From NCBI RefSeq assembly GCF_964656455.1, contig NC_135726.1:7326001-7390000 (forward strand): 64,000 nt of DNA, given 5' to 3'. A program made the position numbers and the translations under genes. Positions 44,331 to 55,890 of the stretch are shown here, piece by piece. Positions within the stretch are counted from its first letter, which is position 1, and every line of letters starts with the position of its first letter. The notes beneath the pieces are model-generated. The model was given only the letters and a program-made list of their open reading frames with translations. It ran no database searches and had not been told where the DNA came from. This DNA is from Halichoerus grypus (lineage: Eukaryota > Chordata > Mammalia > Carnivora > Phocidae).

Positions 44331-44596
44331 TTTTTTATTATTATGCTAATCACCATACATTACATCATTAGTTTTTTAAAATTTTTTATTGTTATGTTAA
44401 TCACCATACATTACATCATTAGTTTTTGATGTAGTTTTCCATGATTCGTTGTTTGCATATAACACCCAGTGCTCCATGCAGAACGTGCCCTCTTTAATAC
44501 CCATCACCAGACTGTCCCATCCTCCCACCCCCCCCTCCCCTCTAGAACCCTCAGTTTGTTTTTCAGAGTCCATAGTCTCTCATGGTTTGTCTCCCC
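44331..44596 (-). mobile_element. Young L1 3' terminus with duplicated end
   Basis: Only the last ~250 bases of a carnivore L1 (antisense): 'acacccagtgctccatgcag', 'ttgtttttcagagtccatag'. The terminal ~50 bases ('aatcaccatacattacatc') occur twice in tandem (44331-44375 and 44376-44425). GATTCTT at 44324-44330 and 44597-44603 is the duplication. Confidence 0.88.
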
Positions 44597-44603
44597 GATT
44601 CTT

Positions 44604-45290
44604 AAGAAAGGTTGATGGGAAGTTAAGTTTTTTGAGATTGTACATTTCTAAAAATGACTTTATTCTGCTCCTCCACTTGGTTGCTGATTTGGCTAAGTAT
44701 AGAATTCTAGAATCCTAAATTCTTTAGGATTTTGAAGGTACTGCTCTCCTGCTTGTAGTGTTCAGTATTGCTCTTTGAGAATGCAGCAGCCATTCTGATT
44801 CCTGGTTCTTTGGATGTAAGACTTTCTTTTTCCTTTCTGACAGATTTTAGAATCTTAAGTTTGAAATCCAGGTCTAAATTTCAATAGGGATGTGTTTTTG
44901 GTTAGTCCATTTTTGGTTATTGTATGAGATACCTGGTGGGGCTCTGTGAATCTAGAAGCTCATATTATTTGTTGTGGGAATTTTCCAGAATTTTTTTTAA
45001 ATCAGTTTCTTCCCTTTTAAATTTCTCTTGTTTTCACCTCCTAGAACTGTTATTCAGATGTTGGATTTAGGTTTTTTTGTGTGTTAACTCTCCTGTGTTC
45101 CTTCTGATTGTCTTATTGTCTTATATTCTGTGTCTCCTCATCTTCATCTTCCAACCCTTCTGTTTCTGTCTGCATGTTTTTATTTTTCAAGAACTTTATT
45201 TTTTGAGTCTTTGAACATTCCATTTTAATAGAATCCTGTTCTTATTTTGCATATGAGTGATCTTATCTTTTCTTATTTCTTGGAGGGTAT
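44604..45290 (-). mobile_element. Old L1 5' region, antisense
   Basis: 'gctgatttggctaagtatagaattc', 'ctctcctgcttgtagtg', 'cagcagccattctgattcc' and 'tggtggggctctgtgaatc' follow reversed 5' L1M sequence. Confidence 0.65.
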
Positions 45291-45294
45291 TTAT

Positions 45295-45785
45295 CTAACA
45301 GCTTTACAGAGATACAACTGACTCAATCATACATATTTAAAGTATAAAATTTAATGTTTTGACATATGTAGACCTATGAAACCATCACTTCAGTCAATCT
45401 AATGAACATATCCATTACTTCCAGATGTTTCTGCTTGCCTCACTGTAATCCCTCCTGCCCCTCCCACTGCTTCCCCCCCCACCCCAGTCAACTACTGATC
45501 TATTTTCTGTTAGTTTGCATTTCCATAGTTTTATATAAATAGAATCATACAGTGTGTGCTCTCTTTCATCTGGATTCTCTCACTCAGTATAATTGTTTTG
45601 AGATTTGTCCATGTTCTTGTGTGTATCAATAGTTAGTTCATTTTTTATTTCTAAGTGATATCCCATTGCATAGATACACTGCAATTTATCCACTCACGTA
45701 GTATTGGGCATGGGGGCTGATTCCAGTTTTTGGCTATTACAAATAAAACCACTGTGAACATTCATGTACAGATATTTATAAGAAC
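45295..45785 (-). mobile_element. L1 3' UTR and ORF2 end, antisense
   Basis: 'cagctttacagagatacaac', 'agtttgcatttccatagtttt', 'gatatcccattgcatagatacac', 'tttttggctattacaaataaa' are reversed L1 3' sequence. The orientation flips at about 45785-45805. Confidence 0.75.
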
Positions 45786-46612
45786 GTATGCTTTTGCCAT
45801 ATACAAAAGACTCACAGTTAATATAATCCTCAAAGGGGAAAAGCTGAGAGCTTTTCCTCTACGGTCAGGAATAAGACAGAGATGTCCACTCTCACCATTA
45901 TTTAACATAGTACTGGAAGTCCTAACCTCAGCAATCAGACAACAAAAAGAAATAAAAGGCATCCAAATAGGCAAGGAAGAAGTCAAACTTCAACTATTTG
46001 CAGACAACATGATGCTATATATAGAAAATGGAAAGACTCCACCACAAACTAGAACTGACACATGAATTAAGTTGCAGGATACAAAATCAACGTACAGAAA
46101 TCTGTTGCATTTCTGTACATCAGTAATGAAGCAGCAGAAAGAGAAATCAAGGAATCAATCTCGTTTACAACTGCATCAAAAACTATAAGATACTTTAGGA
46201 ATAAACCTAACCAAAGAGGTAAAAAGATCTGTACTCTGAAAATTACAGAAGCCTTATGAAAGAAATTGAAGATGACATAAAAAAATGGAAAAACATTCCA
46301 TGCTCATGCATTGGAAGAACAAATATTGTTAAAATGTCTATACAACCAAAGCAGTCTACACATTTAATGCAATCCCTATCAAAATACCACCTGCATTTTT
46401 GACAGAGCTAGAACAAACAGTCCTAAAATTTGTGTGGAGCCAGAAAAAACCCCGAATAGCCAAAGCCATCTTGAAAAAGAAGAGCAGAGCTGGAGACATC
46501 ACAATTCTGGACTTCAAGCTATATTACCAAGCTGTAGTCATCAAGACAGTATGGTACTGGCACATAAACCGATATGTAGATCAATGGGACAGAATAGAAG
46601 ACCCAGAAATGG
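45786..46612 (+). pseudogene. L1 ORF2 reverse transcriptase fragment, sense
   Basis: Plus-strand ORF2 remnant. The first open part (to 46065) has [20 protein letters not shown] and the catalytic box as FADN where ORF2p has FADD, so one catalytic Asp is lost. After frame breaks, 46399-46632 has [21 protein letters not shown] and [19 protein letters not shown]. The only sense-oriented ORF2 in the window, bracketed by antisense L1. Not functional. Confidence 0.9.
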
Positions 46613-48700
46613 GTCTTTGTTTTGTCATTTAAGTGGCAGCTTTACAAAACATAATTTGTTTTTGTTTATCTTGGGATATCTTTACCCTCCTTTCATTATT
46701 GAAAGTTATCTTTGCTAGATATGGGATGCTTAGTTGACAGTTTTTCTTTCAACACTTTGAATATGTTGCTCCACTGCCCTCTGGTTTCATTGTTTCTGAT
46801 CAGAAGTCAGTTATTTATCTTCTTGTAGTTCCTTTGTATGTGATGAGTCACTTTTCTCTTACTCCTTTAAAGTCACTTTTCTCTTACTCCTAAATTCTCC
46901 TTATTTTTGGCTTTCATCATTTAACTGTGATATGTCTCCATGTGATATCATTGTGTTTATTCTACTTAGGGTTTGTTGAGCTTCTTGGGCTGGTTGATTA
47001 TTGTTTCTCATCAAATTTGAGATGGATTCAGACATTATTTCTTTTTAATATTTTCTCTTCCTCTTTCTCTTCTTTCCTTCTGCTATTTCCATTATGTATA
47101 TATTGGTGTGCTTAATGGTGTTCCACATTTCTCTAAGGTTCAGTTCATTTTTCTTCATTCTTTTTTTTCAGACTGAGTAATGTCTATTGATTTATCTTTA
47201 AGTTTGCTGATTCTTTCTTCTACTAACTCAAATCTGCTATTGAGCCTTGCTAATAATATGTTCATTTTGGTTATTGTACTTTTCAACTCCAAGATTTCTA
47301 TTTGGTTCTTTCTTTAAAAACATAATTTCTCTTTCTTTATTGATATTTTCTATTTGGTATGTCATAGTCATCATACTTTCCTTTAATTCTTTAAACATGG
47401 TTTCCTTTAGTTCTCTGAACATATTTATAACAGCTGTTTTGAAGTCTTTGTCTTGTATATCCAACATCTGGGACCCCTCAAAGACAGTTTCTGTTGCCTG
47501 CTTCCCCCCCCCCCCCCCGCCTTGTATTCATTACACCTTCATGGTTTTTTGCATGTCTCATAATTTTTAGTTGAAAACCGGACATTTTAGATAATATATT
47601 GTGACACACCTGGATACTGATTCTCCTTATTCAGCCCCCACTAGGGCTTGTTGTTGTTTATGTTTGGCCATTTATTTATGTGTTTATTAGCTAGGCTGAA
47701 CTAATTCTGTAAGTCTGTTTTCCTTGCAATGTGCAGCTTCTGATGTCTCTGCTCAGCTTTTCCCTCTTATTTTTGTCTGTTAGCCTGGTTCCTTGAGGAT
47801 TCCTCCTGGGTGAGTATAAGATACTTAATGGCCAAAAGTGGTGCTTATGTGCTTTCAACCACTCTTTACCACTGGATTTTTGTGTGGCTTAGAGACTACT
47901 TACACTATTTAGAGGGTTTATGATTTTGCTCTATGCTGGGGACTGGTATCTGGGGTGTTCCCTCTCTGGTCACTTCTGAAAGGGTACAGCTTAGGCATAT
48001 GCATGGTCTTCCAGACCACCAGGGATGAGTGTGGTTTTAAACCTAGCTTCCTAGGGGTATTGTAGTTTATTGTTCAATCAATGTTTGATCAGAGGTTATA
48101 CTTAAAACTCCTTGAATCAGTAAGGCTCCTGCCCCTTGGTAATGGGTCCACGTGGGAAATGCTTTCAAGTTCAATCTACATCCAGCTCTGAATGCTGCTG
48201 AATGGGTATAGCCTCACACATGTGCCCAGGCTTCTGGATTTCCAGTGATGAGTATAACCCCAAAAGGTCCCTTCTTGATTTTCCCTTTCTCTGCTTCTTT
48301 CTTTTAAACTTATGACTTGTCTGCCATTTTGTTTGTTGTTACTAGTTTCATGGAGCTACTTGTTCCCTCTTAATTGCTTGTCATGAAAGTTTCCATTGTT
48401 TTCCACAATGTCCCTAGGCATTATCTTCTCCATGCTCTGTTTCAAATAATGTCAGTTTCCCCAGGCCAGTCCTCATGGCCTCTCTCCACTTGGGTAGAAC
48501 CTCTATATCACTGCACCAAGGCTGGGGCTAGGGACCGAAGCTCATGTCTCCTGGAATGACACTTACTCTCTATGCATGGACACTGGAGAAAGAATGGTAG
48601 CCCCTGTTCTTTTCATTTGTCACAACTGAGGATCTGGAATTGGTAGATAACTATTATTAAACTTTACCTTCCATTTGGACTTCATTGGATTTTCTCTAAC
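46613..48700 (-). mobile_element. Old L1 5' half, antisense, about 2 kb
   Basis: In order: 'ctttcaacactttgaatatg', 'gggtttgttgagcttcttggg', 'gcttaatggtgttccacatttc', 'gaccggacatttt'-type wording near 47575, and 5'-UTR-like sequence to about 48700. Includes a C15 run at 47505-47519 and a 21-base tandem duplication at 46846-46891. Confidence 0.75.
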
Positions 48701-49274
48701 ATCCTTTTTTTTTTTTTGTTCTCAAATCAAGGGATTTGGGGGCTGGTCAAGGAAAAAGATATGACAGTGAAGGTGGCAGCAGCATACACAAGCATTATTT
48801 GGGTGATGCTTTGACAGTTTTGCATGTGACTGGACAACATGAGACTGTCCAGAGGCTATGTTACACAGGGGTCACTACTCAGAAGGGGGAGGGCAGAGAA
48901 CTCCCAGGGGAGAAAAGGCAGGTGAGGTGGCTCTGCGTTGAGGTGGTATTGCTCCCAGCCCAATGGAGAGTCTCTGGGTCAGAGAGCTCCAAAGGGCAAC
49001 AGGAGCCTGCAGTCTTTATAGTTACAGTTTATCTTACCTATCACTAGCAAATAATGGGCAGAGTTTTACAGAGTATGCAAAACAAGCAGACTGTACATGG
49101 CTAAAAACTGCTCATTTGGGCTATACTTAAAACAATTAGATGTGTAAAATTTTGAGTTTTGCACCAGCAAGCTTCACAACCTGCTTTGAAGAAGTAAACA
49201 ACCTAGAGGTCAGTTGACAGAGGCCATCTCTGGCTCATTTATGGAACAGAGGATCCCATCCAGGATAGCACATT
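48701..49274. other. T run and unassigned sequence
   Basis: A T run at 48706-48718, then a GC-balanced segment with a 103-codon plus frame (48736-49047) that shows no domain. May belong to an old L1 or LTR. Confidence 0.35.
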
Positions 49275-49620
49275 ACATTTAGTTGGCATGTCTTCTTGGC
49301 CTCCTCTAATCTATGAGTTTCTCAGATTCTCCTCATTTCTGGTGTCCTTGACAGTTTTGAGGAATACCAGGCAGGTATTTTGCAGAATGTCCTTCAGTTT
49401 GGGTTTGTCTGATGTTTTCCTCATGATGATATTGGGTTATGAGTTTTTACAAGGAGGACCCCAGAGGGAAAATGCCCTTCTCATCACATCATATCAAGGG
49501 TGCATGTTGTCAACGTGACTCGTCATTATTAGTGTTGACCTTGATCACTTGACTGAGGTTGTGTCTGTCTGGTCTCTCCACTGTGATGGTTCTCTTTTCA
49601 TATGAAGCTCAGCTATGAAC
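49275..49620 (-). mobile_element. Old L1 (L1MC-like) 3' UTR, antisense
   Basis: 'gttggcatgtcttcttggcc', 'gaatgtccttcagtttgggtttgtctgatg', 'ccttgatcacttgactgagg' and 'ggtctctccactgtgatgg' match a common old L1 3' UTR. Confidence 0.65.
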
Positions 49621-49809
49621 TTACTAATGAATCAGGATCTTCATCTTAAATGAAGAGGGATGTCTCCAGAGGTTTAAGACAGATATGTTCTCTGAGAGAA
49701 GGAAGAGAGAAGGAATCCTAACAGTGGATAAAAGAGCCCTGTGACAGAAACACCAAGACATAGGAATTTCTCTGAGTCCCTTCATCCTCCTTTTCTTCTT
49801 TGTTTCTGG

Positions 49810-50052
49810 CAGGGGTCAGCATACTTGTTATGTAAAAGGCCAGAGAGTAAATATTTTTAACTTTACAGGCCATTCATTCTTTGTCTACTTCTTAGATCTG
49901 CCCTTGTGATGGCAAAGTAGGTACATATAGACAATATATATATATATATATATATATATACAAAAAATTAGCGTAACTGTGTTATGAATAAAACTTTATT
50001 TACAAAAATAGGCAGTGGGCCAGATTTGTAGGCTGTAGTTTGCCGACGCCTG
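49810..50052. mobile_element. hAT-Charlie-type non-autonomous DNA transposon, complete
   Basis: Inverted ends CAGGGGTCAGCATACT (left) and, reversed from the right, CAGGCGTCGGCAAACT. Interior 'aaaactttatttacaaaaatagg' is typical of this family. The flanking 8 bases no longer match. A (TA)n run at 49934-49960 has grown inside. Confidence 0.8.
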
Positions 50053-50060
50053 CACTGAGG

Positions 50061-50914
50061 AACAGAGGGGAATAACTTGTAGGATCAACAAGAAAAGAGG
50101 AGGACTTGTGTAGATAAAATCAGGGTGCCCGTGGAGGAGGGCTGTTTGTCCCACCTGGTCCTCCGAGGAGATCACAGCATCTGGAGGGCGGTGGTTCCTC
50201 CCAAGAGAGGCCCAGTGGGGCCAGGGTGCATTCTGACATTTGAGGTTAGCATTTGGTGAGTCTGGGGTTCAGGAGCAGTTGGACTTAAGGTCCTTACTTA
50301 GAGACATCCCATCTCCCACCCTCAGATTCAGCCACAAACAGGATACAAACTGTAAATTGGACGTTTGGCTCAGTTTCTGAGGGCCGTGAGGCCAAAGCTG
50401 GGCTTGATACCAGGCCAGGGATTAATTAATACAACCCTTCTGGGCAAAGCTCCCTGCTGTTGGGACCGCGCACCAGGAATGTAGCCTTTGTGCAGGGAGA
50501 AGCAGCTCCTAAGAGGAGACGGCTTGAGATGGCTCTTGGGGCTGCTCTTCTCCTGTCCAGGAATTCCCAGACCTACGCTGTGCACCTAAATGCACCCAGA
50601 GGCAAACAATAAGCCTGAGCAGGTGCTGGAAACAAGTTCCATGACACATGGGGCTGTAGAGGGTAGGTATACAGCCCTCCTACTGACCTTGGCAGGGGAG
50701 AGGCCTTTGCCCTGCAGCAGGAGGGGGTCATGGGCATCTGAGCCCCTCTCTCCCTCTGCTGTGCTTGTAGAAACCCTCCTGACCTTCCAAGGGCAAAGTC
50801 CAGAGTGCTCCTCTCTATGGAAACTGACTCTTCTAGTCACAAATAAATTTTCCTCTGTGGACTTCCTCAGCCCTTAGTATGCTGGAAAGCTCTGGGTGGC
50901 TTCTGCTTGCTGGA
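50061..50914. other. Unique GC-richer sequence, no gene recognised
   Basis: No repeat signature. A plus-strand AATAAA at 50842 is isolated. Frames of up to 95 codons lie on opposite strands over the same bases. Confidence 0.35.
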
Positions 50915-51000
50915 GTGGATTATAAATTCTTGGAGTGCCTGGTCTGTGGCCCATCTATCCTTGTATTCTGTTTCCTAGCCCTGTATGTAGAAGGAACATG
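50915..51000 (+). mobile_element. L2 LINE 3' end
   Basis: 'ggattataaattcttggagtgcc' and 'atccttgtattctgtttcctagccctg' fit L2. Confidence 0.6.
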
Positions 51001-51004
51001 ATAT

Positions 51005-51230
51005 ATTAGAGAGCCAGTATCATGTTTTGGAAAGGGCATACGTTTTGGTGAGGGGGGCGTGGGGGGGGGGTCTGCCAGTGACTTCCTCTATATCCTTGAG
51101 CAGGTAATTGGACTTCTTTGAATTTCAGTTTCCTAATATGCAAAATGAGCCTAATAAAACCAGTATTAGGTATGTTCTGAGGATGACAGGCAAACTGATG
51201 TATGAAGCCTGCATACACGTTCTGTTGTTG
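51005..51230 (+). mobile_element. MIR SINE
   Basis: Forward MIR: 'ccagtgacttcctctatatccttgagcagg', 'aatttcagtttcctaatatgcaaaatgagcc'. A G9 run interrupts it at 51061-51070. Confidence 0.8.
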
Positions 51231-51394
51231 ACAGCTATGCTGTTGTTGACCCAATACAGTTTCTCAGCAAAAGGAGCTGGAGTGTTTGGGGGATCTGGCT
51301 GAGTTCCTTGGGTAAACCCTGAGCGTCCAGCACTACTTTTGCTTTCACTGACTCTGAGACACCATCGATCAGAAGGTGCTCCGTTATTTTATGT

Positions 51395-51600
51395 ACCTCT
51401 AAACGTTAGAATCACTTGGGGAGCTTTCACATCTCGATGCCCAGGCCATACCCCAAACCAGTTACCTCAGTGCTTTGGGGTTTGGGCATTGGTTTTCACT
51501 CATTCCTCCATTTAGTCCTTCATGTCTTTCCTTATTTGTTTATATTTTATTGGTATTTTTAAAAACTCCCCAGGTGATGCCAATGTGCAGCCAAGAACCT
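51395..51600 (+). mobile_element. MER5A (hAT-Charlie) with internal insertion
   Basis: 'gttagaatcacttggggagcttt' left and 'ctccccaggtgatgccaatgtgcagcc' right are the MER5A ends. About 55 T-rich bases (51495-51550) separate 'gggcattggt' from 'ggtatttttaaaaac'. Confidence 0.8.
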
Positions 51601-51984
51601 CTGCACTAAAAAAGAATACTGCGGTCCGCCGTATGAGGACTCAGTGCTTCCTTATCACCGGGCGCTTTGGTTTTGATTTGTTTAGAGAGCTCTTTTAGAA
51701 GTTCCCTCAGCTCCTGAGGCATTCCCTATCCCCCTGTTCATCAAGGAGGGTCTCTACGGGGACGTTGGCACAGCTGGTAGATGCCAGAACTGGGCAACGA
51801 CCGGAATCTCTCCCTTGCCTCTCCTGGTGCCTAGTCCCCAAGGGTCCAGTGGGCTGGGGGCGGGGGTTGCTCCTGGACTCAGGTTCTGGGGGAGGTGGAA
51901 AGGTGGACAGGGCCAGTTCTCTGTCCCAATGGGGGGACTTCCCTGTGGGAGCAGCCTTTCTCTGCTCAGGCCTGCTCATGACTC
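51601..51984. other. GC-rich unique sequence
   Basis: Up to about 65 percent GC near 51840-51900 but with few CpGs; not a convincing CpG island. Open frames of about 90 codons on both strands follow from the GC content. Confidence 0.35.
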
Positions 51985-52110
51985 GGGAAAGAGCTCAGGC
52001 TTCAGAGTCAGTTATGGGTTTGAATCCAGGCTCCAGGACGTGATTTTAGGTAAACCTCTTAATCTTCCTGAGCCTCAGTTTGCTCACCTGTCCTAGGGGA
52101 GCAAAAGCAG
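51985..52110 (+). mobile_element. MIR SINE
   Basis: 'gagtcagttatgggtttgaatccagg', 'gtaaacctcttaatcttcctgagcctcagtttgctcacctg'. Confidence 0.88.
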
Positions 52111-53773
52111 TGGTTGAGCCTGAGGACAGCTGCCAGGAGTCGGTGAGTTCCCGCCTGTGAAGCCTTTCCCAGGACCCCGCCCACAGGGATGGCCGGCGAA
52201 CAGGAGTGATTGCTTTCCTTGGGGCTCTTGTCCTGTGGGCGCTGTTCTCATCGTGATCGATTGTACTCCTTGCTTTGGCCCAGCACCGGGGACACTGAAG
52301 GGGATGCCTCTAAGTGCCTGGAAGCAGGTGGCATTTTTCTGGGGTCTCAGCGGAAACGTGTGTACTATGTTTAGAGTCTCTTCAGTATGAGCACATCATT
52401 TTCTCTCTGTAGCCACTTCCTTATGACGATACGATGTGGGTTCTCTCTGGTTATTTTCAGTCTATTCTCTTATTTAAGATATGTTACCCCAGCGGTGACT
52501 CTAAAGAAAGCCTTTAAGCAACCACACATGCTCAATTTCTGAAGTGGTTGGGTTCTCAGGGTCTAATTTTAAGCCAGAAACAGTATTGCAGGTACTGCGA
52601 GCCCCACCTACACGGTCACTCACTGGTGCGTGCGTAGCTGCAGCCGACACTCATTTGTACGTCGGGTCAGGAGGAAAATGCATCTTGGGTCCCTGGTTGA
52701 AATGCTAGGGACAGGTATTCCAGGCAACAGCTAGTCTTTCAGAAGCCACACTGAGGGCACGAGCGGATAGTTCCTGGCACAGTGCCCTCAATGTTGAAAG
52801 ACTGTCAGCAGAGCCCCAAGTTCCTTGCTCTTTAGAAGAGCACACACTCATCGCCAGAGTATTTCCTGTTGGGATCAAATGAAAATGACAACAAGGTTCG
52901 TTGGAGGCGTTTCTGTGTGGAGGATGTTTTTGCTTCGCCTGGTCATTGGGCCCTGAGTGGTGACTGTTCACCAACACGGCAGGAATTGGCATCAAATCCT
53001 CACAGGCAAGCCTGGTCCCTGTTTTTTGTCTCCTTGCTTCATGGGTTTCCTGGCATTTAGGGTCCTGGTGACGTCCGTGGTTTCCGGGATCCAGCATGGA
53101 TCAGGGGTCCACGGGGAGGGAAGCGGTAAGGGGAAGTGGAGGTGTGCTCCCTGAACCAGCTGAGTGGGCTCATCTCCTTAGTCTGTGGGCATATCTGGTC
53201 TAGTCCCAGGGCCCCAAGAAGCCCGAATTTCCTCTCTTCCCACTCTCCTTCCTGACCTACCTGTTTCTGCGTAAATGTTGTTTTGCTCTGTAATTAAAGA
53301 CTGGTAGCTTTAGAATATTGAGGCATGTGAGAAGGGGACACTGTTGGGAAACGATCCAGCACAGGGAATGTTGATGATGCTTTTGAAGCCCCTCTGAATT
53401 AATGGGACTTGAGATGCAGAAATGCCAGAGGAGGGCCAGGGTGGGAAAGAAGGCGAGCAAGGCAGACCTCGGTTTCCCCTTGGGCTGATTCTGTTGTCAT
53501 AATCTCTGCCCAGACAGACACAACCTATGAGCAAGGTGCTTCCTGTCCTCCATGGCTGCACAGTGTGAAGCTCGTTGGGGACGTCCTCCTTGTTTCCTGT
53601 CACTGGATCTAGCCTCCTAGGAGAGATGGAGGTTCAGAATTTGGACCCCAGGTGACCTTGTTTTCTGCCAGGCAGCTTGGGGTACAGATCACTTGTTTGT
53701 CTCAATTTTGAGCCGCTGCTGGCTGGTTCCTATGTTGGAAAAGCAGAAACTGCCCACAGAGTTAAAAACAATG
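52111..53773. other. Unique sequence, no gene recognised
   Basis: 1.66 kb without named repeats. A 130-codon minus frame (52705-53097) is the longest; it has no domain, no coiled coil and an ordinary composition. Confidence 0.4.
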
Positions 53774-54150
53774 CAGTGATTCTCAAAATTTACTGCATGG
53801 CAGTGACTAGTGAGTGGTCTTGTTAAAATGAAGACTCATAGACCCTATTCCTAGATGATGATGCACAAAATTAAAATGATTATCATGATGATCTCGGCTT
53901 GTGTTGAATCCCTGTTATGTGCTGAGTATAATCATTTCATACAGCAGCCCATGAGCCAGTCCTGTTCCTGGTCCCATTTATAGATGGAGAAACTGAGGCT
54001 CTGAGAGGTTAGATGACTTGTTCAAGGCCAACACAGGCACCCACTCCTAGCCTTCTTCAGCAGGTCTGGAACAGGGCCTGGGAATCTGCATCTTTACAGT
54101 CACCCCCAGTGGGTCCCCAGACTCTGGCTTGAGAGACAGTACCCTGAACT
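53774..54150 (+). mobile_element. MER5A split by a MIR
   Basis: 'cagtgattctcaaaatttactgc' to 53860, then from 54055 'gcaggtctggaacagggcctgggaatctgc'. The terminal inverted repeat on the right is decayed. Confidence 0.65.
53875..54050 (-). mobile_element. MIR SINE inside MER5A
   Basis: Reverse MIR: 'gaatccctgttatgtgctgag', 'atttatagatggagaaactgaggctctgagagg'. Confidence 0.85.
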
Positions 54151-54254
54151 TCAAGCTCATGGGGTTGCAAGGACTGTGTCTGTCTACCTGGCCAATTCTA
54201 CTCCAGCCTGCCTTGCCTCAGAGGATACGTCAGCTCTGTTTATGATGGTCAGGT

Positions 54255-54450
54255 GATACGCATCTTAGGCACTGGGATGGGTAGGCTTGGGTTCAACTGC
54301 TTGTCCATAAGCAAGTACTTTAACCCTCAAAACCTCCATTTCTGTATCTGTAACTCAGGTATGATGGTCCTAACCTCTTCATCAGTGAATTGATGTGATG
54401 AGTAAATGGAATTGTGCATATCAGGTGCTTAGAGTCATGGTAGCCATGTG
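54255..54450 (+). mobile_element. MIR SINE
   Basis: 'gtaggcttgggttcaactgc', 'gcaagtactttaaccctcaaaacctcc', 'gatgtgatgagtaaatgg'. Confidence 0.75.
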
Positions 54451-54561
54451 GTTATCCCTGTTTTATCTATTATATGACAGTTTCCCATCCATCTTTAAAC
54501 AAGTTGTGAGTTTTACTTGCAGATTATTTTGACAATTATTGTACATTAACATTTTATTTTA

Positions 54562-54768
54562 TTTTATTTTATTTTTTATTTTTTTTAAGATTTTATTTAT
54601 TTGAGAGAGAGAGAATGAGAGAGAGAGCACATGAGAGAGGGGAGGGAAGAGGGAGAAGCAGACTCCCTGCTGAGCAGGGAGCCTGATGCGGGACTCGATC
54701 CCGGGACTCCAGGATCATGACCTGAGCCGAAGGCAGTCGCTTAACCAACTGAGCCACCCAGGCGCCCC
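54562..54768 (-). mobile_element. Can-SINE, well preserved
   Basis: Minus copy ending 'gagccacccaggcgcccc'. AACATTTTATTTTA is exact at 54548-54561 and 54769-54782. The tail is a TTTTA pentamer run. Confidence 0.97.
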
Positions 54769-54844
54769 AACATTTTATTTTAAATTCAGTCCCTCGATTT
54801 TGTACAGAGACAGAACAAAACACCCATGTGTCACTCCCTGTGCA

Positions 54845-55040
54845 TTGGTATAGCAGTAAGAGCATAGGCTTGCTGGGGGCAGTCTTGCGTTTCATTACTG
54901 GCTCAACCCTGTGATCAACTCATTTAACTCCATCTGAGCCTCAGGTGCTACATCTCTAAAGGGGGGATAATCACCTTTCCTGGGTTTGTCAGGGTGATTT
55001 GGTGACAGCGCTTGGGAAAGCACCCAACCTACACCAGACA
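54845..55040 (+). mobile_element. MIR SINE
   Basis: 'attggtatagcagtaagagcataggc' (tRNA-like head), 'caactcatttaactccatctgagcctcagg', 'agcgcttgggaaagcac'. Confidence 0.85.
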
Positions 55041-55890
55041 GCAGAGGCACGTACCTGTGTAGGGAGAGCTGGGCACCTTTTGCCCCTCTCTAGGGTACCT
55101 CATAGCATTGCTTGGCCTTTCCAGTGAGAAACTTCATAGAAAAAGACCTGCTCAATGCTCCACCTCTTTTGCCTCCACAAACCACATGGGAGACCTCTTC
55201 TAAGAGCCATGTCATGTCTTGCAGGCCAGGGAATTTCTGATATTTTCTTGAAATTTCCCCACCGACCCACCCCACATTCACTTGCATGCCTTGTTCTTTG
55301 CACCTTTGTAATTAATCATTTATCTTAATTATCAGTTTCCCGTCTGTCTTCTACTTATCCTGGCTAACCCACAGGGTCAGCGATCTCATCTGTCCACTTA
55401 CCTGCTCCATGTCCCCAGCAGGTCTCATGAATACTTGTTGCCTTCTGACAGTGGAGGAGACCTGAGAAGGGATCTGGGTCAATCTCTGATTTGCCATGGG
55501 GGTTTTCTCTTTATGGCTCCAAGGGGGGCAAACAGCCTTCTTAGATGCCACCCTGGTAGAATCTTGGAAGGAGGGCTGGAGGTTCTTGATTGCCCCAGCT
55601 CAGGCTACCTCTGCCTCCATTGATCTTCCTTTGAGGCAGTGGCAGTGTTCAGTGTTTTGTCATTAGGGTATCTTAGTGTAGTGCCACCAGGAAATCCAGT
55701 CCCCCCGGATTGTAAGGTGGAGCCTACCAAAAATAGTGAGGTGGGAAAGATCACTGGTCATGTTCAAGATCATCACAGAAAATGCACAAGGTAGTCCAGG
55801 ACTCTGGGTAACTCATGAGGGTGAGGCTGTTAGGTGTAAGGTTGGGTAGTAAGAATGGCTAGCCTCCACACTCTGTGTCATCTGGACTAT
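55041..55890. other. Unique sequence, no gene recognised
   Basis: No repeat wording. Frames of about 65 codons only. Confidence 0.35.

Noticed and set aside
44328..49620. Endogenous retrovirus
   Set aside because: All recognisable coding belongs to L1 ORF2; no LTR, gag, protease or envelope motifs were seen.
51840..51910. CpG island or promoter
   Set aside because: G-rich, but CpGs are few and the stretch is under 100 bases.
52705..53097. 130-codon minus-strand frame as a gene
   Set aside because: No domain, no plausible splice context, overlapping frames on the other strand; such lengths are expected by chance in GC-balanced DNA of this size.
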